Of a stretch of 64,000 nucleotides of DNA, positions 23,912 through 32,084 are shown piece by piece (positions within the stretch are counted from its first letter, which is position 1; every line of letters begins with the position of its first letter). Below the pieces are notes generated by a model. It was not told the origin of the DNA, did not search any database, and saw nothing but the letters and a program-made list of their open reading frames with translations. The position numbers were made by a program, and so were the translations under genes. Source of the stretch: an uncultured Clostridia bacterium (GTDB taxonomy: Bacteria > Bacillota > Clostridia > Oscillospirales > Acutalibacteraceae); NCBI GenBank assembly GCA_947166625.1, contig CAMVEX010000011.1, positions 1 through 64,000 of the forward strand, given 5' to 3'.

Positions 23912-25078
23912 TTATCTCAATCGGCTTTTACGGACTTTAAACAGGGCGGAAATCAAATCTATCGGGAATCTGAAATTGACGGTGATCGAAGGAAATCTTG
24001 AGGTATAACCGAGTTTCTTCGCGATAAATCTGCCGACCTGTGTGTTTTTGACGTGTGCTCCGTCTTTGACAAGCTCATCGGAGCCGAACAATCTGAGCGG
24101 AACATCGGCGTTTGTGTGATCGCCCGTGGTGTATTCAAATTCGCCCGTTCCGGCGTTTTTGGTGATACCGCCCGTTTCGTGGTCAGCGGTCACTATGACG
24201 ATGGTGTTGCCGTCTTCTTTTGCGAATTCCACGGCGTTTTTAACGGCTTTATCAAACTCAACGAGCGATTTCATCATCCCTTCCTTATTGTTGGAATGGC
24301 TGTTTTTATCTATATGAGCGCCCTCCACCATAAGGAAAAAGCCTTTGCCATTCTCAAGCTTTTCGATGGCGAGGGAGGTAAGCTCGCTGAGCGGAGCGTC
24401 GTCTTCACTGCCGGTTTCATAATATATCTTGCCGCTTATCGCGCCGAAGCTTCTCTCGCCGTTTTTGATCCCGGAGAGCTCATCCATCGAGGTCGAATAG
24501 GTCCAGCCCGCTTTTTCAAAAGCCGCTTTATCTGAAACGCCGTTATCCGCCGCCCAAATAAGATCAAGGCCGCAATCGACCTGCTGAGCGGTGATCTCCT
24601 CGGTCAGCTCTCTCTTATACGTATGAACGCTGAAGCCCGAAGGAGTGGCGCCCGAATTCACATCGGAGGTCACGATCCCCGCGCGCTTGCCGAGAGATTT
24701 TGCGACCTGGCTCACATTCATATAATCGCATATTGTCGCGCCGTATCCGTTTACAAGGACGGAGAGAGTGCAGAGATTGCTGTTAAACGAATGAAGTCCG
24801 CAGGAGAGGGCGGTCGCGCCCGCCGCGGAATCCGTAAGGCCGCTGAGAGAATCCGTTATCGAATATCCCTGATAGGGCAATTCATCCATAGCGAGAGATA
24901 CGCCGAGCTCAGATTTGGTCCATTCAAGCGAATTTTCGCCCATTCCGTCGCCTATCATAAGGATAACATTTTTGACATCCTGCGGAATAACTATGGCAAA
25001 CGCCGGCGAAATGCAGGAAATCAGCATTGCAGCAGAAAGGATCAATCCGATAAAAACTGAAAATTTTCTTTTTTTCAT
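23912..25078 (-). CDS. Exported alkaline phosphatase (PhoA family)
   Basis: 388 aa from ATG 25078 with SD AAGGAG. Signal KFSVFIGLILSAAMLISCISPAFA. Family motifs: VKNVILMIGDGMG (metal Asp), nucleophile Ser in LTDSAAGATALSCG, TSDVNSGATPSGF, MVEGAHIDKNSHSN (metal ligands), VTADHETGG and TGDHTNADVPL. It hydrolyses phosphomonoesters outside the cell to release phosphate. Last gene of a lipase - uridine-kinase-like - phosphatase unit (gap to the kinase 19 bp). The C-terminus PIDLISALFKVRKSRLR is a short version of the hydrophobic-basic tails noted on other exported proteins. Confidence 0.93.
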   Translation of the reverse strand: MKKRKFSVFIGLILSAAMLISCISPAFAIVIPQDVKNVILMIGDGMGENSLEWTKSELGVSLAMDELPYQGYSITDSLSGLTDSAAGATALSCGLHSFNSNLCTLSVLVNGYGATICDYMNVSQVAKSLGKRAGIVTSDVNSGATPSGFSVHTYKRELTEEITAQQVDCGLDLIWAADNGVSDKAAFEKAGWTYSTSMDELSGIKNGERSFGAISGKIYYETGSEDDAPLSELTSLAIEKLENGKGFFLMVEGAHIDKNSHSNNKEGMMKSLVEFDKAVKNAVEFAKEDGNTIVIVTADHETGGITKNAGTGEFEYTTGDHTNADVPLRLFGSDELVKDGAHVKNTQVGRFIAKKLGYTSRFPSITVNFRFPIDLISALFKVRKSRLR

Positions 25079-25097
25079 ATATACCACTCCTTAAAAA

Positions 25098-26018
25098 TCA
25101 GTTTTTGCCTAAAAATTCATAAAGCAGAGAATCACCTTCAAGATAAGACCTGTCAAGCACTCTGAAACGTTTTACCTTCTCAAGCAGATTTTCTGCCATT
25201 TTATCATAAGGCGTCCCTTTCACGCGGTCAAGCAGTTCCATAGCCTCGCAGGCGAGCAGGCCGACCTCGCAGGGATGAAACGAATCGAGCTTGATATCCG
25301 CGTGGTTTCTGAATGGGAAAATATAATTATCCTCCCCCGCCATTACGCTTTTCCAGCTTGCGAGGGTGCTCTCGGCGTCGGTATCTCTGCTGCGGTTATC
25401 TCTGACGATACGGCGCAGGAGCCTCAGATTTCTCTTGCGAAGCATTATCTCACCGTCTGAATCAAAAATACGGGTGGAAACGCTCACATAAACTCTCGCC
25501 ATGGCGTCATTGGGCAAAAAATCGGTGATTATGGGATTAAGACCGTGGATCCCCTCAACTATCATCACTCCGTCTTTGCCGAGGCGGATATTATTTACCT
25601 GCTTTGACCGCGTCTGGATCGAGAAATCATAGACGGGCAGATTGCTCTCGCCGCCGGCGATCAGCTCGGTAAAGCATTTTTTGATCAGCGGGATATCAAG
25701 GGCGTCTATGCTCTCAAAATTATAGGAGCCGTCTTTATTGAGAGGGTAATCCTCACGGTTTGGCAGATAAAAATCATCGAGAGAAACGGTATAAACTTCA
25801 CAGCCGTTTTTTTCTATAAAATCGCCCAGAAGCCGCGCGGTGGTCGTCTTGCCGGATGAGCTCGGCCCCGCCAGCATTATCACCTTTTTGCCCTTGTCAA
25901 GAAGGATTGTTGCGGCGTCGGAAACGGTTGAAATATAATTCTCGTTGCACTGCTCGATGAATCCTTTCGGATCGGCTTTTGACGCTGCGTTTATGATACT
26001 GAGATAATATTTAGTCAT
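25098..26018 (-). CDS. Uridine kinase-like P-loop kinase
   Basis: 306 aa from ATG 26018 (SD AGGTGA, lying over the stop of the upstream gene). After a 50-residue N-terminal part, Walker A GPSSSGKTTTARLL, then SLDDFYLP (substrate Asp), YNFESIDALDIPLIKKCF, VMIVEGIHGLNP and RLLRRIVRDNRSRDTDAESTLASWKSV, all typical of the Udk/PRK kinase family. The length exceeds plain Udk (about 210 aa) and fits the long uridine-kinase-like group of Clostridia. Cytosolic, phosphorylates a nucleoside or similar alcohol with ATP/GTP; exact substrate uncertain. 4 bp after the lipase gene. Confidence 0.82.
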   Translation of the reverse strand: MTKYYLSIINAASKADPKGFIEQCNENYISTVSDAATILLDKGKKVIMLAGPSSSGKTTTARLLGDFIEKNGCEVYTVSLDDFYLPNREDYPLNKDGSYNFESIDALDIPLIKKCFTELIAGGESNLPVYDFSIQTRSKQVNNIRLGKDGVMIVEGIHGLNPIITDFLPNDAMARVYVSVSTRIFDSDGEIMLRKRNLRLLRRIVRDNRSRDTDAESTLASWKSVMAGEDNYIFPFRNHADIKLDSFHPCEVGLLACEAMELLDRVKGTPYDKMAENLLEKVKRFRVLDRSYLEGDSLLYEFLGKN

Positions 26019-26022
26019 ATAT

Positions 26023-27579
26023 TCACCTGAAAACAAGAATTTTATTTATGAATGAGTAAAAGAATCGCCTTATCGAATCAAAGAAATCAAGTATCCTTGC
26101 CGTCAGGGTATAATCTTTGCCCGTTTCGGCGGAAACCTTTTTGAGCGATTTGTCGGAATAATTATAGCGCATAAACTGGCTCCATTTTACGGTAAAGACA
26201 GTCTGCTGTTCGGGGCTTGAAGCAAGGTCAAGAATGAATTCTGCGGCATCGCCCGAGTAAGGATAATCTACATGCGCCATATCTCTGATAAACCACGTTT
26301 TATCGGGAAGGATGCAGGTGGAGGCGTCGATCTGACCGTCTGCCGAGAGATAATTTATATCCGTATACAGTTTCTGTTTGTAATCCCCGCCGAGAGTTTT
26401 GCCCAGCGGAGCGACCGTCGCGCCGCCGCTCGCATATTCGCAGTCTATAAGGAAATCGTTGTTGCTTTCGGTCACCTTCTTTGCCACGGGGACCCCGCGC
26501 ATATTATACTGCGCGGTCACATACACATTTGTATCAAAAAGGGCTTTGTGGAGAGTGTTTGAAAGATTGCCCTGCACATTTGTATGATAATAATCGATCC
26601 TGTCGGCAAGGATCCTGCTGTCATTATCGCGGAGCATATATGCCTTGTTCTCTTCAAAATCCGCCTGCGGAGAGAGAGCCCAAAGCCCGGGCATATAGCC
26701 GAAAACGGGTATCAGAAGCTCATCGAATACCCTCTCGCCGGCGTTTGCAATGAGAGTGTTGGCAAAATCCGTGATCTTGCCGTTGAAGCCGTTTTCCGTC
26801 AGCCCCTTGTTGAGATAATCGAGGATCTTTTCAAGAGTATCGTTTCTCGCGAGGCTTGAAACTCTGTGGATAAGCGCCTCGATATCGACCTCAAGTCTGC
26901 CGCTGAAAAGCTCGCCGACTATTGAGGTGCCCTCGAATGCGGTGGAGCAGAATTCAACGGTATCTATTTCACCTGAGCCGTATTTTTTGAGGTATGAGCT
27001 CACTATCGTTCCGCCCATGCTGAAGCAGAGGAGCGAAACTCTGTCATAATCATCAATGGTTTTAACATTTTTGATGAATCGGTCGAGATCCTCTGCGTGC
27101 TTTAAGGGATCAAGCCGCCAATCGTAATTGAAAAAATAGGTGTTTTCGATACCGAATCTTTCAATGGCAGCTCTGACGATACCCTCTTCGTCCTTATCTT
27201 TTTTGAGGAATACCTTTGCGTTTTCTCCAAGACGGCCCTCAAAAATATCGGTGTGAAGAGGATATTTCGATTCGCCATCTTTATCGCAGGCGATTTTTTC
27301 AAATACATTATAAGCCACGGGTATGATCCTGTCCGCGAGCCTGTCGGCGTCGCGCGTAACGATGTAATTCATCACATCGGGCAGTATATCCGCAACAAGC
27401 TTCATGATGGTACCCGTTGAAAGCGGCCACACCTGATTATCATTTTCATCATAGAGCGGGAAGGTATTCATACCGCTGACTATGATATAAGCGGTCTTAT
27501 CCCCGGCGGCAAACGCGGGAACACAGAGCGAAAGCCCGATAATCAGGCAGAGAACAAGCGAAACGATCTTCTTTAACAT
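26023..27579 (-). CDS. Exported LCAT-like lipase/esterase 1
   Basis: 518 aa from MLKKIVSL (27579); MNDMLKK at 27588 is an alternative. Signal KKIVSLVLCLIIGLSLCVPAFA. The LCAT/PDAT hallmark NYDWRLDPLKHAEDLDRFI is followed by the nucleophile elbow CFSMGGTIVSSYLKKYG, with Cys where Gly or Ala is usual. Asp and His candidates are CILPDKTWF and RDMAHVDYPYSGD. The same organisation (YDWR, elbow, LPDxTWF, H) recurs in the paralogue at 33.6-35.5 kb. Ends with ILDFFDSIRRFFYSFINKIL, an aromatic amphipathic tail. First gene of a three-gene unit. Confidence 0.8.
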   Translation of the reverse strand: MLKKIVSLVLCLIIGLSLCVPAFAAGDKTAYIIVSGMNTFPLYDENDNQVWPLSTGTIMKLVADILPDVMNYIVTRDADRLADRIIPVAYNVFEKIACDKDGESKYPLHTDIFEGRLGENAKVFLKKDKDEEGIVRAAIERFGIENTYFFNYDWRLDPLKHAEDLDRFIKNVKTIDDYDRVSLLCFSMGGTIVSSYLKKYGSGEIDTVEFCSTAFEGTSIVGELFSGRLEVDIEALIHRVSSLARNDTLEKILDYLNKGLTENGFNGKITDFANTLIANAGERVFDELLIPVFGYMPGLWALSPQADFEENKAYMLRDNDSRILADRIDYYHTNVQGNLSNTLHKALFDTNVYVTAQYNMRGVPVAKKVTESNNDFLIDCEYASGGATVAPLGKTLGGDYKQKLYTDINYLSADGQIDASTCILPDKTWFIRDMAHVDYPYSGDAAEFILDLASSPEQQTVFTVKWSQFMRYNYSDKSLKKVSAETGKDYTLTARILDFFDSIRRFFYSFINKILVFR

Positions 27580-27613
27580 ATCATTCATTTCCCCCGGCAA
27601 GATTTATAATGCG

Positions 27614-27642
27614 ATAATACCACATTCCGGCGCAAAATGCAA
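27614..27642 (-). promoter_or_regulatory. Promoter of the lipase - kinase - phosphatase unit
   Basis: TTGCAT (27637-27642), 17-bp spacer, TATTAT (27614-27619) with TGG before it (extended -10), minus strand. Divergent from the metQ promoter. Confidence 0.6.
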
Positions 27643-27654
27643 CGGTCAGCGATA

Positions 27655-27683
27655 TTGACAAAACGGGAGCAATGGTATAAAAT
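27655..27683 (+). promoter_or_regulatory. Promoter of the permuted metQ-like gene
   Basis: TTGACA (27655-27660), 17-bp spacer, TAAAAT (27678-27683). Predicted leader is about 25 nt, too short for an S-box or other SAM-sensing RNA. Confidence 0.75.
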
Positions 27684-27714
27684 TCAGGTATATTATTAAA
27701 AGGAGATGCAAGAA

Positions 27715-28575
27715 ATGAAAAAGACACTCGCACTCATTCTCGCCCTCGTTTTGGCGGCAGGCGCAATATTTGCCCTCGCATCCTGCGGCAAAGAGAAAAA
27801 ATCTCTCATCATTGCCGTGCCGAACGACACCACCAACGAAGCCCGCGCGCTCATCCTGCTTCAGGAAAACGGCATAATCAAGCTCAAAGACGGCGCAGGT
27901 ATCACCGCCACTGTCAACGACATCACCATGAACCCTCTGAATATCGAATTCAAAGAGGTCGAGGCGGCTCAGATACCCAACATTCTCCCGGATGTTGACT
28001 ACGCAGTTATCAATTCAAACTACGCGATCGCTGCCGGTATGAAACCCGCGGAGGAATCGCTCCTTATCGAAGGCGCTTACTCGGCATATTCCAATATAGT
28101 TGCCGTAAAGAAGGGCAATGAAAACAGCGATAAGATCAAAGCGCTCGTCGCCGCCCTCCAAAGCAAAGAGGTGGCGGACTATATTGAAAAAACCTATGAC
28201 GGAGCAGTGATCTCGGTGGTTGAAAATCCCGGTGACGGCTTTGACCCGAGCGTTGATTATTATGCACTCAAGGGCACCGAAATCACCGTAGCCGCTTCGC
28301 CCGCTCCTCACGCCGAAATCCTCGAGGTGGCAAAAAACATACTCGCTCAGAAGGATATAACCCTCAAAATCGAGGAATTCACCGATTATGTTCAGCCCAA
28401 CAAGGTGGTTGACAGCGGCGAAATCGACGCCAACTACTTCCAGCATTTCCCCTATCTGGATGATTTCAACAAAGAGCAGGGCACCGACCTTGTAAACGCC
28501 GCCGATATTCACGTTGAGCCGATGGGCCTCTACGGCGGCAGACAGACCGATGTTTCAGCCCTCGCGGATGATTAA
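27715..28575 (+). CDS. MetQ/NlpA-like lipoprotein with circularly permuted domain order
   Basis: 286 aa, SD AAAGGAG. Lipobox LASC with Cys24. Residues 30-168 match the second part of a normal MetQ (SLIIAVPNDTTNEARALILL, GIIKLKDGAGITATVND, FKEVEAAQIPNIL, DYAVINSNYAIAAGM). A linker (169-186, VENPGDGFDPSVDYYALK) follows, and only then, at 187-286, the part that normally comes first: TEITVAASPAPHAEILEVAK, EFTDYVQPNKVV, ANYFQHFPYLDDF, IHVEPMGLYG. The protein stops at DVSALADD, exactly where normal MetQ continues into AVPND. All expected segments are present once, so a folded D-methionine-type binding lobe pair is plausible. No metN or metI lies nearby. Confidence 0.88.
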   Translation: MKKTLALILALVLAAGAIFALASCGKEKKSLIIAVPNDTTNEARALILLQENGIIKLKDGAGITATVNDITMNPLNIEFKEVEAAQIPNILPDVDYAVINSNYAIAAGMKPAEESLLIEGAYSAYSNIVAVKKGNENSDKIKALVAALQSKEVADYIEKTYDGAVISVVENPGDGFDPSVDYYALKGTEITVAASPAPHAEILEVAKNILAQKDITLKIEEFTDYVQPNKVVDSGEIDANYFQHFPYLDDFNKEQGTDLVNAADIHVEPMGLYGGRQTDVSALADD

Positions 28576-28601
28576 AAACAAATCAGGCAAATATCAAAAA
28601 G

Positions 28602-28628
28602 GGAAGCCCTCGGGCTTCCTTTTCTTTT
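28602..28628. terminator. Bidirectional terminator between metQ and the 16-kb minus cluster
   Basis: GGAAGCC-CTCG-GGCTTCC with TTTTCTTTT on the plus side and TTTTTG on the minus side. It ends metQ and probably the long minus-strand transcript starting near 44.84 kb. Confidence 0.85.
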
Positions 28629-28639
28629 ATATCATTATA

Positions 28640-29149
28640 TTATCCGGACTGAATCCTGAGTTTATAGATCTCGGTGATCCTTTCGGGGAAATTGCCAAGC
28701 TTTTTTTCAAATTCTTTGAGTGACCTTTTGCCGCATCTGCGATCAAGAAGGGCAAACATCACGATCACGGGATTATCGCTCGCAAGGCTCGCCTTGATCG
28801 GATTGCTCCTGTAAAACTCAAGCGCCGAAGCAAATTCGTTATCGGTATATTCGCTCCTTTTTTCGGGAGGGATCCGTGAAAGAACATTGTGAAAGCCATC
28901 CCAATATTCGAGCCTCCCGCGGGGCTCATTATTATCTTTAAGCCCGTTTTTTATAAAATATGAATTGACGGTTTCCCACGAAAACCGCTCAAATAATTTC
29001 CCGTCGGTATAAATTTCAAAAATTTTACAGCCGTCCATATTCGGGTAGGCGGTGCAGTTATATCTGACCCGCCCGCGCAGGGATTCGCAGAGCATTTCTT
29101 CCTCAAGATAATGCTTCATCGCGGACCACGAGCCGAGAATCTTTGCCAT
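28640..29149 (-). CDS. Small cytosolic protein, SF0329-family-like
   Basis: 169 aa, no signal or TM. Features: WSAMKHYLEEEMLCESLRGRVRYNCTAYPNMDGCKIFEIYTDGKLFERFSWETVN at the N-terminus and FASALEFYRSNPIKASLASDNPVIVMFALLDRRCGKRSLKEFE near the C-terminus. This resembles the uncharacterised family named SF0329 as I recall it (MT-x-L-x-x-x-ES-L-x-G-R-V opening). Function unknown. Start 1 nt after the stop of the preceding gene, last gene of the long cluster. Confidence 0.55.
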   Translation of the reverse strand: MAKILGSWSAMKHYLEEEMLCESLRGRVRYNCTAYPNMDGCKIFEIYTDGKLFERFSWETVNSYFIKNGLKDNNEPRGRLEYWDGFHNVLSRIPPEKRSEYTDNEFASALEFYRSNPIKASLASDNPVIVMFALLDRRCGKRSLKEFEKKLGNFPERITEIYKLRIQSG

Positions 29150-29150
29150 G

Positions 29151-29492
29151 TTATCTCTCCCCTCCGAGGGGGTCGCCGATAAATTTTATCTGAGCCTCTG
29201 ATCTGATGACCATCACCGACTCCTGCTTAAAGAACGCGCACAGATCGCCCGCGATCTCGTCAATGACCGATTCATCCACATTAAGCAGGGTGAGCGAGAG
29301 GGTGCGCTCCTCGACATAGCTGCCGTCCTCATGAAAATAGCCGCCGTTTATCAGATTGACGGAAAAAGCGACATGATAACTGTAACAGACATTTTTGAGG
29401 ACGGACATATATTTTTCGGTCGAGAATTTTTGCTCGTGAGTGTCGGCGTCATTGAGCCCCACATAGATAGTAAACTGCTGAGTAGATGCCAT
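29151..29492 (-). CDS. Small protein of unknown function
   Basis: 113 aa, not recognised. Starts with QQFTIYVGLNDADTHEQKFSTEKYMSVLKNVC, and later has NGGYFHEDGSYVEERTLSLTLLNVDE. The pattern of alternating strands and the IYVGLND opening suggests a small alpha/beta (ferredoxin-like) fold. No signal, no TM, SD AAGGAG. Between the PHP phosphoesterase (18 bp) and the SF0329-like gene (1 bp), so co-transcribed. Confidence 0.6.
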   Translation of the reverse strand: MASTQQFTIYVGLNDADTHEQKFSTEKYMSVLKNVCYSYHVAFSVNLINGGYFHEDGSYVEERTLSLTLLNVDESVIDEIAGDLCAFFKQESVMVIRSEAQIKFIGDPLGGER

Positions 29493-29510
29493 ATTTTCTC
29501 CTTGCCCTGT

Positions 29511-30185
29511 TTACGGGATCATCGTTTCAAAATTTCCGCTTCTGAGAATTCTTTTGAGGTCTTCATTTGTCTCTATTTTTTCATCCGTCAGTATCCCTGA
29601 AAATTTCTCATGGGTCGGTCTGTGAAAATCCGTGCCCGAGGTCCTGACGGCAAGGCCGTGTTTCTCTGCCCATTCACGGGCTTTGGCGTTATTTTCATCG
29701 CTCTCTTTGCTGTTATAAATCTCACAGCCGTCAATGGATTCTATATCCGGCAGGAAGGGAAACATCCTGAAGGGATGAGGCGCGATGACAAGCAGATCGT
29801 TCGCCTTCGCGATTTTTGAAAAACGGCGGGCATACTTAAAAAGCAGATTGCCGCAATTCTCTATGAAATCTTCGCTGATACCATAGACGAGATAATCTAT
29901 CGGGCTGTTCCAGCCCCGAAGCTCCATTCCGAGCAAAACGGTGAAATCATCGCCTGCGGCTGCCTTCGCCTTGCGGTATCCGCGCAGGAATTTCTCAGCC
30001 ATACGCCGGCTGTTGAAAATCTCACATTCACGGAATGTCATCTGAGAATAATGATCCGTGATAACGACCCCGTCATATCCTTTGGATCTGTACAGAGCGA
30101 CAAGCTCATCGGCGGGGGTCTTTCCGCATCGGCTGGTTTCATCGGTATGGCAATGAATCTCGTATTTATATTTGCCGTTCTCCAT
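29511..30185 (-). CDS. PHP-domain phosphoesterase
   Basis: 224 aa from MENGKYKYE (30185); its ATG overlaps the rmlB stop by 1 nt (TGATG). PHP metal motifs: EIHCHTDETSRCGKTP, DGVVITDHY, LGMELRGWN (conserved Glu), VIAPHPFRMFP and SGTDFHRPTHEKF. Such proteins hydrolyse phosphate esters, for example histidinol phosphate or nucleotide 3',5'-phosphates, with a trinuclear metal centre. The substrate is open. Cytosolic. Confidence 0.85.
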   Translation of the reverse strand: MENGKYKYEIHCHTDETSRCGKTPADELVALYRSKGYDGVVITDHYSQMTFRECEIFNSRRMAEKFLRGYRKAKAAAGDDFTVLLGMELRGWNSPIDYLVYGISEDFIENCGNLLFKYARRFSKIAKANDLLVIAPHPFRMFPFLPDIESIDGCEIYNSKESDENNAKAREWAEKHGLAVRTSGTDFHRPTHEKFSGILTDEKIETNEDLKRILRSGNFETMIP

Positions 30186-31210
30186 CAGAAAACGTACCTG
30201 CTTCCTTCCGTTTTGTTGAATTCGGCGTAGGCGCCGGTCTTGATATTTTCCATCCAGGCTCGGTTGTCGAGATACCATTTTACGGTGTATTCGATCCCCT
30301 CTTCAAATTTTGTGAGCGGCAGCCAGCCGAGCTCGGAACTGATCTTTGAAGGGTCGATCGCATAGCGGCGGTCGTGACCGGCTCTGTCCGTTACGTAAGT
30401 GATAAGCTCCTCGCTTTTGCCGAGGATAGCGAGAATCGTCTTGACGACATCTATATTTCTCTTCTCATTATGGCCGCCGACATTGTAGATCTCGCCCTCT
30501 CTGCCGGAATGGATGATAAGATCTATCGCACGGCAATGGTCTTCGACATAGAGCCAGTCGCGGACATTAAGCCCGTTGCCGTAAACGGGCAGGGGCTCAT
30601 TATCAAGCGCCTTTTGAATCATAAGCGGTATCAGTTTTTCGGGGAACTGATAAGCGCCGTAATTATTTGAGCATCTTGACACCGTGACGGGTACGCCGTA
30701 GGTCCTGAAATATGCGAGCGCAAGCAAATCGGCGGACGCCTTTGATGAAGAATAGGGGCTCGACGTATGAATCGGCGTTTCTTCGGTAAAAAACAGATCG
30801 GGGCGGTCAAGAGGCAGATCGCCGTAAACCTCATCGGTAGAAACCTGATGAAATCGCTTTACCGGGTATTTTTTAGCCGCGTCAAGCAAGGCGGCGGTGC
30901 CCATAATATTCGTTTCGAGGAAAACAAAGGGATTTTCAATGGAGCGGTCAACATGGCTCTCCGCCGCGAAATTGACTACAACATCAAATCTCTCTCTCTC
31001 AAACAGAGCGTCAACAAGGGCTCTGTCCGAAATGCCGCCCTTCACAAATCTGAAATTGCTCTTTTTGAGAGCGGAGCCGAGGTTTGCGAGATTGCCCGCG
31101 TAAGTGAGGCTGTCAAGGCAAACGAATTCATAATCGGGATATTGAGAGAGCATATAATTCACAAATCCGGTGCCTATAAACCCTGCTCCTCCCGTGATAA
31201 GAAGCTTCAT
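30185..31210 (-). CDS. rmlB: dTDP-glucose 4,6-dehydratase
   Basis: 341 aa, the usual RmlB length. NAD-binding TGGAGFIG at 6-13, STDEVYG at 124-130, Y153-x3-K157 in SPYSSSK, SRCSNNYGAYQFPEKLIPLMI and YGNGLNVRDWLYVEDHCRAI, all diagnostic of RmlB. Converts dTDP-glucose to dTDP-4-keto-6-deoxyglucose, the first committed step to dTDP-rhamnose and other deoxysugars. rmlA, rmlC and rmlD are not in this window. Start overlaps the exonuclease stop by 4 nt (ATGA). Confidence 0.95.
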   Translation of the reverse strand: MKLLITGGAGFIGTGFVNYMLSQYPDYEFVCLDSLTYAGNLANLGSALKKSNFRFVKGGISDRALVDALFERERFDVVVNFAAESHVDRSIENPFVFLETNIMGTAALLDAAKKYPVKRFHQVSTDEVYGDLPLDRPDLFFTEETPIHTSSPYSSSKASADLLALAYFRTYGVPVTVSRCSNNYGAYQFPEKLIPLMIQKALDNEPLPVYGNGLNVRDWLYVEDHCRAIDLIIHSGREGEIYNVGGHNEKRNIDVVKTILAILGKSEELITYVTDRAGHDRRYAIDPSKISSELGWLPLTKFEEGIEYTVKWYLDNRAWMENIKTGAYAEFNKTEGSRYVF

Positions 31211-32079
31211 TCCTCATCATCCTCCTCATCGTCGGGATCGTTATTCACAACCGTGACTATTTTTTTGAAATCCACGCTGTCATAAAGCTTCTTGAAGCGC
31301 ACCTTCACGGCATAGGCGGTATCGCAGTTTTTGCAATAAAAGGACGCTCTGAAAAAATTGCAGCTGAATCTCCAAGGCTCCGTAAGCTCGCAGCGGGCGC
31401 CGCAGGAATCGCAATAATGCTCAAGCCTCTTTTTATCTATGAGCGGATTATCTATGTTTTTGAGGATCTTCGCTTTGAAAAGGAGGCGCGAATAAAACTC
31501 ATCGTTGCATACTCTGACCTCTTTTTTGAAACTGTTTTCATCATAAATTATCTCAAAAATATCCGCGGTGAGCATGCTGTCGCCGAGGGCTCTGTGATGA
31601 GTATAGATCTCGGGGTCGATGCCTATCTCCTGGGCGGCGGTTATCAGCCCCGCCTGCTGATCGGCGCGGCGCTTTTTTATGCGCTGAAAATACTTTTGCA
31701 AATCGCAGTAATATTTGAGAAACGGCACCGTTTCCACTCCGCAAAAATAAGAATAATTCTCAAGCAGAGCCCTGATATCGCCGTCTCCCCAGCTCATAAT
31801 GACGGTATCATCCTCGCCCATCCACTTCCTGAAGAGCGAAAAAGCTTTTGTGAACGGAACTCCCGTTGAAATATCGTCATTTGTAAGGTGGGTGAGTTTT
31901 TTGACGGAGCCGCGCAGTTTCCTGCCTATCTGGGAGCGGACAATGCAGGAGAATGTATCGACCGTATTAAGGCCCTCATCAATCTTTACCGCTCCTATTT
32001 CTATTATTTCATTTACGAATCCGGAGGTCTTTTTTGAATATGCGTTATTCCATTCAAGATCAATGACAACGTATTGCAT
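31207..32079 (-). CDS. DnaQ-type 3'-5' exonuclease with C-terminal zinc ribbon
   Basis: 290 aa from ATG 32079; a TTG nine nt upstream is possible. Exo I VVIDLEWN (D-x-E), with IIEIGAVKID, exo II in MSWGDGDIRALLENY, and exo III HHRALGDSMLTADIF (H-x4-D) give a DEDDh nuclease, KapD/ERI-1-like. The C-terminal part adds CDSCGARC and CKNC, a likely zinc ribbon, and an acidic end (DPDDEEDDEE). Acts on RNA or DNA 3' ends; which one is unknown. Between galT and rmlB in the long cluster. Confidence 0.85.
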   Translation of the reverse strand: MQYVVIDLEWNNAYSKKTSGFVNEIIEIGAVKIDEGLNTVDTFSCIVRSQIGRKLRGSVKKLTHLTNDDISTGVPFTKAFSLFRKWMGEDDTVIMSWGDGDIRALLENYSYFCGVETVPFLKYYCDLQKYFQRIKKRRADQQAGLITAAQEIGIDPEIYTHHRALGDSMLTADIFEIIYDENSFKKEVRVCNDEFYSRLLFKAKILKNIDNPLIDKKRLEHYCDSCGARCELTEPWRFSCNFFRASFYCKNCDTAYAVKVRFKKLYDSVDFKKIVTVVNNDPDDEEDDEE

Positions 32080-32084
32080 AAAAA

